Of a DNA stretch of 5,066 nucleotides, positions 1 to 5,066 are shown piece by piece. A model generated the notes under the pieces. The model saw nothing but the letters and a program-made list of their open reading frames with translations. It was not told the DNA's origin and ran no database searches. The stretch lies in assembly GCA_936943465.1 (NCBI GenBank), contig CAKZJN010000222.1:1-5066 (forward strand). Reading direction: 5' to 3'. The position numbers were made by a program, and so were the translations under genes. The stretch is from an uncultured Rhodoferax sp. GTDB taxonomy: Bacteria > Pseudomonadota > Gammaproteobacteria > Burkholderiales > Burkholderiaceae_C. The stretch's first letter is position 1. Every line of letters starts with the position of its first letter.

Positions 1-233
1 TAGCAGGCTGCCTGCATCGCTTCTGAGCCGCCAATGGATTTCAGAATGACGGCCACCGCATCGGCGTGCGCCAGAATGTTTTCGCCGGTATCCAGGGTTT
101 CACTGGTGAGCAGCGGCTCGGCAAAGGCGCGCGCACGGGCCAATGCGCCCACTTGCTCCGGAAAGCCTTGGGCCGTAACGGCGATAACCGGCGACGCGGC
201 CATGCTGCCCATATCGGCAGAGTAACTTTTCAT
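1..233 (-). CDS. relA: RelA/SpoT-family (p)ppGpp synthetase, N-terminal fragment (cut by window edge)
   Basis: Only the first 77 residues are present; the gene continues beyond position 1. The family makes (p)ppGpp from ATP and GTP/GDP in the cytosol, at the ribosome, during amino-acid starvation. The visible part resembles the start of the HD region of long RSH proteins: a run around residues 31-41 (LARARAFAEPL), then LDTGENILAHADAVAVILKS at about residues 47-66. This corresponds to the family pattern of a Gly-Glu turn followed by H-x-x-x-V-A-x-I-L. The later HD pair and the synthetase, TGS and ACT domains lie outside the window. The ATG at 233 is chosen because it opens the frame just after the upstream hydrolase stop; a weak GAG Shine-Dalgarno lies 6 nt before it. 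In-frame ATGs at 212 and 203 are possible alternatives. The 28-bp gap to the hydrolase suggests one transcript. RelA rather than SpoT is inferred from resemblance to betaproteobacterial RelA proteins as I recall them. Confidence 0.72.
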   Translation of the reverse strand, partial: MKSYSADMGSMAASPVIAVTAQGFPEQVGALARARAFAEPLLTSETLDTGENILAHADAVAVILKSIGGSEAMQAAC

Positions 234-261
234 AATCAACTCAGGGACGTTCTAGTGCCCA

Positions 262-1149
262 TCAATCCAGCAAGAACGAGGCCACGCAGTCCACCTGATC
301 GGCCGCAACCAGTGTTGGGGCGTGCCCCACGCCTGCATACTCAACTAACTGTGCCCGTGGGCCACGTTGCGTCATGAGTTCAGCGGTTTGCCGCGACAGC
401 AAATCTGAATCGGCTCCGCGCAGCAGCAAGGTCTGGGAGGTAATGCCGTCATACAAGCCCCACAGTGCCACTTCACCCTGCACCGCAATTTCCTGCGTAA
501 TCGCCTGGAACGGCAAGGCAATGGCGGGGTCGTAATGCAGTTGCACACCGCTTCCTGCCCCGGGTTTCACCATGTGCCGCGAAAGTTCGAGCCACTCTTC
601 GTCGGTGTGGGGACCAAAGCCGATGGCGATGGTGCGCATGTGGTCGGCGGCCTGCTGCAGTGTGTCGAACTGCATGTTTTGACCCAAATAGGTGCCAATG
701 CGCAACAGCGATTCCCATTCCAACACCGGGCCCACATCGTTCAACACCAGACGACGCACGCTGGCGCCCACCGCCTTGGCATGGGCACAGACGCCAATGC
801 CAATCAACCCGCCCATGCTGGTTCCAACCCAGTCCAGGGTCTGCGGCTTCAATTCGCCAATCAGGGTCAGCAAATCACCCACGTAAGTTGGGACGGCATA
901 ACCATTCGGGTCGGCAAACCAGTCACTGTGACCGCGCCCGGCTACATCGGGGCAAATCACCCGGATGGGCTTGGGCGAACGCGCGACCAGGGCACGGGCC
1001 AATACGTCAAAGTCCCGCCCCTGCCGGGTCAAACCATGCACACACACCACGGTGTGTTCCGCCTGGGGCTCCCCCCATTGCCAATAGGCCATCCGGTGTC
1101 CACCCGCCGCATCCCGGCAGGCAACGAAATTCAGTGTGGGGTCAGCCAT
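262..1149 (-). CDS. alpha/beta hydrolase, substrate unknown
   Basis: This is a 295-residue protein of the alpha/beta-hydrolase fold, of the usual length for single-domain cytosolic esterase/lipase-like members. Numbered from the ATG at 1149, the visible landmarks are the oxyanion-hole HG at residues 38-39 (VCVHGLTRQGRDFD), the strand and turn CPDVAGRGHS at 66-75, the nucleophile elbow GTSMGG with Ser111, the acid Asp249 in LLLRGADSDLL (Asp247 is less likely), and the general base His276 in GVGHAPTL. The triad is complete, so an active enzyme is expected. No signal peptide is seen. A longer form could start at a TTG at 1179, ten codons upstream, but the AGGAGG ahead of that TTG is too far away (about 14 nt), whereas the ATG has a GAG 7 nt upstream. 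The gene lies 28 bp upstream of the relA-like gene and is divergent from a 3-hydroxybutyrate dehydrogenase. Substrate (ester, lactone or other) cannot be assigned. Confidence 0.9.
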   Translation of the reverse strand: MADPTLNFVACRDAAGGHRMAYWQWGEPQAEHTVVCVHGLTRQGRDFDVLARALVARSPKPIRVICPDVAGRGHSDWFADPNGYAVPTYVGDLLTLIGELKPQTLDWVGTSMGGLIGIGVCAHAKAVGASVRRLVLNDVGPVLEWESLLRIGTYLGQNMQFDTLQQAADHMRTIAIGFGPHTDEEWLELSRHMVKPGAGSGVQLHYDPAIALPFQAITQEIAVQGEVALWGLYDGITSQTLLLRGADSDLLSRQTAELMTQRGPRAQLVEYAGVGHAPTLVAADQVDCVASFLLD

Positions 1150-1219
1150 GCTAAAGCTCGGTGTTTCATAATGGCTCAATCCTAATTCAAACCCCTCCTA
1201 CTTCTGAAAGATAGCGCAC
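1150..1219. promoter_or_regulatory. short divergent promoter region between hydrolase and hydroxybutyrate dehydrogenase genes
   Basis: About 70 bp separates the two outward-facing start codons (40 bp if the hydrolase uses the upstream TTG), so promoters for both directions must lie here or reach into the coding ends. The stretch is more AT-rich than its surroundings, with weak -10-like strings (CATAAT at 1167-1172, CTAATT near 1182), but I see no convincing paired -35 box. A GAAAG at 1206-1210, 9 nt before the ATG at 1220, is the likely ribosome-binding site of the dehydrogenase. No clear operator palindrome is visible. Confidence 0.35.
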
Positions 1220-1990
1220 ATGTTGAAAGGTAAAACTGCTTTAGTAACCGGCTCCACCAGCGGCATCGGGCTGGGTATTGCCAAGGCTTTGGCGGCCCAA
1301 GGTGCCAACATTGTTTTGAACGGTTTTGGTGACGTCGAAGGGCCCAAGGCAGAAATCGCTGCCCTCGGCGTGCAGGTGGCCTACCACGGTGCCGACATGA
1401 CCAAACCAGCCGAAATTGAAGCCATGGTGGCTTTTGCCAAAGAAACTTTCGGCAGCCTGGATGTGCTGGTAAACAACGCCGGCATTCAGCATGTGGCCCG
1501 TATCGAGAACTTCCCCGTCGAGCGCTGGGATGCCGTGATCGCCATCAACCTGTCCAGCGCCTTCCACGCCACCCGCGCCGCTTTGCCCGGCATGCTGGCC
1601 AAAAACTGGGGTCGCATCATCAACGTGGCCTCGGTTCACGGTCTGGTGGGTTCGGCTGAAAAGTCGGCCTATGTGGCTGCCAAGCACGGCATCGTCGGCC
1701 TGACCAAGGTCACCGCCCTGGAAAACGCCACCAGCGGCGTGACCTGCAATGCCATCTGCCCGGGTTGGGTGTTGACGCCTCTGGTCCAGAAACAAGTGGA
1801 CGCCAAAGCCGCCGCCCTAGGCATCACCAATGAAGAAGCAACCGGCCTGCTGCTGGGTGAAAAAGAGCCCTCCAAGCAGTTCACCAGCACCGATGAACTC
1901 GGGGCCCTCGCCGTGTTTTTCTGCTCCCCCGCCGGCAACAACGTGCGCGGCGTAGCCTGGAACATGGACGGCGGCTGGGTGGCGCAGTAA
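1220..1990 (+). CDS. bdhA: D-(-)-3-hydroxybutyrate dehydrogenase (SDR family)
   Basis: This 256-residue short-chain dehydrogenase should catalyse NAD-dependent interconversion of (R)-3-hydroxybutyrate and acetoacetate (EC 1.1.1.30) in the cytosol, feeding products of PHB or external 3-hydroxybutyrate into central metabolism. The SDR landmarks are all present: cofactor loop TGSTSGIG at residues 10-17, NNAG at 85-88, and the catalytic tetrad Asn110, Ser138, Tyr151 and Lys155. Beyond the generic fold, residues matching those described around the substrate pocket of the Pseudomonas fragi enzyme occur at a constant offset of four: Gln90, His140, Lys148, Trp183, Gln192 and the C-terminal Trp253. 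This makes the specific assignment much safer than for a generic SDR. The protein ends in the family-typical NMDGGWVAQ. The start is the ATG at 1220, which opens directly into the LKGKTALVTGSTSGIG strand. No other PHB gene is visible nearby. The gene is monocistronic within this window and is followed by a palindromic element. Confidence 0.95.
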   Translation: MLKGKTALVTGSTSGIGLGIAKALAAQGANIVLNGFGDVEGPKAEIAALGVQVAYHGADMTKPAEIEAMVAFAKETFGSLDVLVNNAGIQHVARIENFPVERWDAVIAINLSSAFHATRAALPGMLAKNWGRIINVASVHGLVGSAEKSAYVAAKHGIVGLTKVTALENATSGVTCNAICPGWVLTPLVQKQVDAKAAALGITNEEATGLLLGEKEPSKQFTSTDELGALAVFFCSPAGNNVRGVAWNMDGGWVAQ

Positions 1991-1996
1991 ATAGCA

Positions 1997-2110
1997 CCCC
2001 CACGCTCCGCCGCTGCGCTTGGGGGCCCTGTTCTGCCGCCGGGCCGCCCCAAGGCAGAATGCGCCCCCTCGGGGGGCAGCGACCCGCGCAGCGGCGGAGC
2101 GTGGGGGCCC
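1997..2110. repeat. palindromic intergenic repeat element, possible bidirectional terminator
   Basis: The gap between the two convergent stop codons is filled by a highly structured G/C-rich element. Its outer arms, 1997-2018 and 2086-2107, are perfect 22-bp inverted repeats around a 67-nt interior. The interior holds further pairings: TTCTGCC (2031-2037) with GGCAGAA (2053-2059), GCCCCC (2063-2068) with GGGGGC (2072-2077) over a three-base loop, and the alternative TTGGGG (2019-2024) with CCCCAA (2047-2052). A 10-nt direct repeat TGGGGGCCCT occurs at 2020-2029 and 2102-2111. From memory, close variants are abundant between genes in Comamonadaceae genomes, making this a REP/BIME-like element. 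No T-tract flanks the arms, so it is not a classical intrinsic terminator, though its place between convergent genes fits transcript-end insulation or 3' mRNA protection. There is no transposase gene, so it is non-autonomous if mobile. Confidence 0.75.
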
Positions 2111-2117
2111 TATATAC

Positions 2118-4562
2118 CTAACGGGACTGTTTGAACGCCATAACGGCTTGGTTGCGCAGGGTGCGCAGCAAGGCCAGTTCCTTTTCATCCAGTTCCAGTG
2201 TTCCCTTGCCGGTCTTGTCGGCATAAATCAGGCCGAACGGTGCGCCCTTGATGTGCAAGGGCAGCAATAAAAACGCCGGGGCATTCAGAGACTTCAGGTA
2301 CCACTCCGGCAAGCGCGCCAAGATGCGCGACTCGCTGGCGTCACTGATCATGCTGTCCACCCCCTTGATGCACACCACACCAAACAAATCGGGAGTGGCC
2401 GCTTTGAGCGGTACCTTGAACAACTTGGCATAGGCATCAATACCGTCGCCCAAACCAAAGCGCCCGGTAACGGTCTCGGTCTTGGGGTCCCGCATGCAAA
2501 AGATGATGCGGTCGAAGCCCATGGCCCGGTACATCGTCTCCAGAATCATGCGCAGCACGTCGCTTAGTTTGAATTCCTCGACCATGGCATTGGTTATGTC
2601 TTGAATGCCGGCCGCCAGAGTTTCCGCCACTTGTGTGGATTTAACCGCTGGCTGGGTTTGGGAAACGTCAATTGCCTGTGTGGCATGCAGTTCCAGATTG
2701 CCTATGCCACTGTCAGCGCCGTCGCCTGACGCGGCAGCAGTTTCCCCTTCCTCCGGGACGCCATTCAATACCTTGTGCGCCGCCGATTCGGGCTTGACCC
2801 TGATTTCCATGGCCGTCGCCATTTCCACCAATTTGGTCTTGGCTATTTCCACCACGCCATTCAAGTGGTTCTCGGAACTGCCAACCGCCTTGGCGTACTT
2901 GCGTGTGATATTCGCAACGTGCTGGGCCGCTTCTTTGGGCTCGTACTTCAGCATGACATCGGCGATATCGTTGGAGGCCGTTGCCACCCAACGTATGCGC
3001 TCCGCGGTATCCGGCGAAACGCTGCTCGGCGGGGCACCCACCGGAAAACGCATGCAGCGCTGAATGTTTTCCGGCAAGCCCCAGGACTTGGCAATACCTA
3101 TTGCGAGGTTCTCAAAGCTCAGCCCCAAGACCTGTAGCGATGCAGCGGCCTCAGACATGGGTTGTTTGGTGTTTGCCACCAAATTGCGCACCTGCTGAGC
3201 CTCTTCGGGGAAATAAAACTGCACCAGCAAGCGCCCCAGGTTCTGAAACATGGAACCGATAAAGGCTTCTTCCGCTTCTTTGGGGTTGCCGCACATTTCG
3301 GCGCCAATCGTCCCTGCCAAAAGGGAACGCACAAACTCGTCCTTGATCTGGGCCGCGTGTCCCTTGTCCTGCATGTGTTCCAGCAGCACCAAGCTCAGGG
3401 CCATGTTCCGGATGCCGTTAAAGCCCACCAGACTGACCGCGCGCGAAACTGTGCTGATGCTACCGCCCCGAGCGTAATGCGCGCTGTTGACCACCCGCAG
3501 AAGTTTGTTGGTCAGCGCCACATCTTTCAGAATTTGGTTGGTAACGCTGCTGACGCTTTCCGTCTCGGAGGTGGCCATGCTCTGAATGCGTACCACGGAC
3601 TCTGATAGCGCCGGGAAGTCCGACTTGTGACGCATGCGCCGCATCAGAAACTCCAGCGTCCCGCCGCTGCCCGTCTGTGCCGTACTACCGGGCGCTGGCA
3701 GCATCCAGGCGCTGAGCGCACTGAAAAAACTGCGGGCATCCGGGTAGCGCTGCTTCGGGTCGCGCACCAAAGCGCGGTTCACGATCGCGCGCAAGGCCTC
3801 GTTCACATCGCCGCCAAGGCCTTCGGGCAAAACCAGTTGCTCATGGGCCAACCGGTACATGGCTCGGTTCGGGTCCGCTTCCCGCACCAGGGGTTTCCCG
3901 ATCAGCAGTTCTGCCAGCACCAAGCCACAGGCAAACAAGTCCATGGACGGTGCCGGTTGCCCGCCACCCAGTGCCTCGGGAGACAGGTAGCCGACAGTGC
4001 CCCCCACCGCTACAGCGGCATCGGGCGAGTCGCCCCGAACCCGCGCAGCAATGCCGAAGTCCATGACGCGTGCGCGCCCACTCGAATCAACCAAAATGTT
4101 GGAGGGTTTGATGTCCCGGTGAATGACGCCTTCGGCATGGGCCACGGCAATCGCGTCGAGCACATCCATCATGCAGGCCACGGCATCGCGGGCAGCCAAT
4201 ACGCCGTTGCTTGCCAGTCGTTGCGTCAAGGTTTCGCCGGAGACATATTCGAACACCAGGTAGGCGTGCTGGTCTTGCACGTCGGCCTCAAACACCGGAA
4301 CAATACTCGGATGCTTGACGCGCCCCACGCTGCGCGCTTCCTCCAGCCAGTGCTTGATGGCCTGGTCGTTGGCACCGGAAACCGGACGCAAAACCTTGAT
4401 GGCCACCTCACGCTCCATGCGTGGGTCAAACGCCAGCCAGACGGTGGACTGGGCGCCTTGCCCCAGAATTCGCCGAAGCTCAAACCGCCCCAGCGTACTG
4501 GAGGGTTTCAGACCGGGAGAAGCGTTTAATTTTTTGCTTTGGGATTCAGGGGTGACAGCCAT
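2118..4562 (-). CDS. Ser/Thr protein kinase - HDOD - GAF multidomain signalling protein
   Basis: This 814-residue protein has three modules. Residues about 26-290 are a Hanks-type Ser/Thr kinase: glycine loop GQGAQSTV (34-41), Lys56 in VAIK, alpha-C Glu75, HRDIKPSN (148-155, catalytic Asp150), DFG (168-170), GTVGYLSPE (188-196), Asp208 and Arg272. All catalytic residues are present. Residues about 302-505 are an HDOD domain (DVALTNKLLRVVNSAHY near 347-363), with Arg412 and Gln440-Asn441 where metal-binding His and His-Asp would be. After a helical stretch and an acidic, Ala/Thr-rich linker (about 590-645), residues about 650-812 resemble a GAF sensor domain. No transmembrane segment or PASTA repeat is seen, so it is probably cytosolic, unlike PknB. 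Ligand and substrates are unknown. The ATG at 4562 lies 9 bp after the SIMPL gene's stop, with only a GGGGG run touching it, suggesting translational coupling. The gene is convergent with the hydroxybutyrate dehydrogenase. Confidence 0.92.
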   Translation of the reverse strand: MAVTPESQSKKLNASPGLKPSSTLGRFELRRILGQGAQSTVWLAFDPRMEREVAIKVLRPVSGANDQAIKHWLEEARSVGRVKHPSIVPVFEADVQDQHAYLVFEYVSGETLTQRLASNGVLAARDAVACMMDVLDAIAVAHAEGVIHRDIKPSNILVDSSGRARVMDFGIAARVRGDSPDAAVAVGGTVGYLSPEALGGGQPAPSMDLFACGLVLAELLIGKPLVREADPNRAMYRLAHEQLVLPEGLGGDVNEALRAIVNRALVRDPKQRYPDARSFFSALSAWMLPAPGSTAQTGSGGTLEFLMRRMRHKSDFPALSESVVRIQSMATSETESVSSVTNQILKDVALTNKLLRVVNSAHYARGGSISTVSRAVSLVGFNGIRNMALSLVLLEHMQDKGHAAQIKDEFVRSLLAGTIGAEMCGNPKEAEEAFIGSMFQNLGRLLVQFYFPEEAQQVRNLVANTKQPMSEAAASLQVLGLSFENLAIGIAKSWGLPENIQRCMRFPVGAPPSSVSPDTAERIRWVATASNDIADVMLKYEPKEAAQHVANITRKYAKAVGSSENHLNGVVEIAKTKLVEMATAMEIRVKPESAAHKVLNGVPEEGETAAASGDGADSGIGNLELHATQAIDVSQTQPAVKSTQVAETLAAGIQDITNAMVEEFKLSDVLRMILETMYRAMGFDRIIFCMRDPKTETVTGRFGLGDGIDAYAKLFKVPLKAATPDLFGVVCIKGVDSMISDASESRILARLPEWYLKSLNAPAFLLLPLHIKGAPFGLIYADKTGKGTLELDEKELALLRTLRNQAVMAFKQSR

Positions 4563-4571
4563 CCCCCAATG

Positions 4572-5066
4572 CTACTTGAAGAGCTGCACCGATCCCGACA
4601 CCGTGACCACCACGAGCGACTTGCCGCTCTCCAGGGGAACCGGAGCAGCGTCTGCCATCACAGTGCGCGCAGCCATGGCCACCATGTGCGGACGGGGAAA
4701 CAGATTCTGGTCAGCCGCACTGACGCTCACCTCACGCAGCGCATAGTCCTTGAAGCCAAAGCTACGGGCAATATCGCCCGCTTTGGCTTGAAAGCTCTCA
4801 ATAGCGAGGGACTGCGCCTGCCCTTCCAGTCGGGCGCGGGCTTGGCGACTCAAGCTGAAGCTCAGGCTGCCAATAGTCATGTGCTGAACTTTGCTGGCCA
4901 TCGCGCCAATGCGGGGAAAGTCGCTGCCTTCGAGCACCAATTCAGAGGTTCCGATCCAGCCATTGAGCTTGCCATCATTGCTGTAGCGGGGTTGCAAGCT
5001 GAACGTACCGGTACGCACCTCGATGCTGCCGGGCTGCACTGACTTTCTCAACTCGTTGAGGGCTAC
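4572..5066 (-). CDS. SIMPL (DUF541) domain protein, C-terminal part (cut by window edge)
   Basis: The reading frame is open to the right edge, so the true start and any signal peptide lie outside; 164 residues are present, beginning VALNELRKSV. An internal TTG at 5051 is not a credible start because the domain runs straight through it. Features typical of SIMPL/DUF541 (YggE-like) proteins are SIEVRTGTFSLQPRYSNDGK near the beginning, followed by a GWIGTSELVLEG strand, then a helix with ARLEGQAQSLAIESFQAKAGDIARSFGF, then strands ending in LVVVTVSGSVQLFK at the C-terminus. Family members are usually exported to the periplasm or anchored in the envelope; E. coli YggE is linked to lower oxidative stress, but the molecular function of most members is unknown. 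The stop codon lies 9 bp before the kinase-HDOD-GAF start, so the two are very probably co-transcribed. Family assignment is by motif resemblance. Confidence 0.8.
   Translation of the reverse strand, partial: VALNELRKSVQPGSIEVRTGTFSLQPRYSNDGKLNGWIGTSELVLEGSDFPRIGAMASKVQHMTIGSLSFSLSRQARARLEGQAQSLAIESFQAKAGDIARSFGFKDYALREVSVSAADQNLFPRPHMVAMAARTVMADAAPVPLESGKSLVVVTVSGSVQLFK

Noticed and set aside
1177..1179. TTG start for the hydrolase, adding ten N-terminal residues
   Set aside because: The AGGAGG ahead of it is about 14 nt away, too far for normal use. The ATG at 1149 has better spacing from a GAG and leaves more room for divergent promoters. It remains a possible alternative.
535..1185. A 216-codon open frame on the plus strand opposite the alpha/beta hydrolase
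   Set aside because: It is fully antisense to a gene with an intact catalytic triad and shows no domain; explained by codon bias of the real gene.
1220..1990. Generic 3-oxoacyl-ACP reductase (FabG) or acetoacetyl-CoA reductase (PhaB)
   Set aside because: The substrate-site residues Gln90, His140, Lys148, Trp183, Gln192 and Trp253 match hydroxybutyrate dehydrogenases, as does the NMDGGWVAQ C-terminus.
1997..2110. Classical rho-independent terminator
   Set aside because: The stems are strong, but no T-run follows either arm and the outer arms enclose a 67-nt interior, so it is better described as a repeat element with possible terminator activity.
1817..2224. A minus-strand open frame spanning the palindromic element and overlapping both neighbouring genes
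   Set aside because: It overlaps two well-supported genes and the repeat element, and its product is low-complexity; no support as a gene.
3627..4529. A 300-codon open frame on the plus strand opposite the kinase domain
   Set aside because: It lies entirely antisense to well-conserved kinase motifs, and its product is rich in His, Gln, Arg and Pro with no recognisable domain. This is the usual shadow of a high-GC gene.

Overview
The window looks like chromosomal DNA of a betaproteobacterium, most likely in the Comamonadaceae (a Rhodoferax/Polaromonas-like relative). The basis is moderately high GC, the style of the RelA N-terminus, a 3-hydroxybutyrate dehydrogenase typical of PHB-using betaproteobacteria, and a G/C-rich palindromic intergenic element of a kind I recall as common in that family. 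This is inference from sequence style; no database was searched.

Layout. Five protein genes fill almost the whole window. On the minus strand at the left, an alpha/beta hydrolase (262-1149) is followed after 28 bp by the first 77 codons of a RelA/SpoT-type (p)ppGpp synthetase that runs off the left edge. Divergent from them, across a short shared promoter region (about 1150-1219), lies a plus-strand 3-hydroxybutyrate dehydrogenase (1220-1990). A 127-bp gap (1991-2117) is almost filled by a palindromic repeat element with perfect 22-bp outer arms. It separates the dehydrogenase from a convergent minus-strand pair: the C-terminal part of a SIMPL/DUF541 protein (4572 to the right edge), then, 9 bp downstream, an 814-residue protein that joins a Ser/Thr kinase, an HDOD domain and a GAF-like domain (2118-4562).

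How the genes may work together. The dehydrogenase interconverts (R)-3-hydroxybutyrate and acetoacetate in PHB or ketone-body use. RelA makes the starvation alarmone (p)ppGpp. The hydrolase has a complete catalytic triad but its substrate cannot be told. The right-hand pair looks like a small signalling/envelope-stress unit: a probably exported SIMPL protein co-transcribed with a soluble three-domain signalling kinase.

The most noteworthy item is the kinase-HDOD-GAF protein. Its kinase core looks catalytically intact, while its HDOD module lacks the metal-binding His and His-Asp residues of true HD phosphohydrolases. I saw no RNA genes, CRISPR arrays, insertion sequences or phage genes. Nothing here amounts to a clearly new system.
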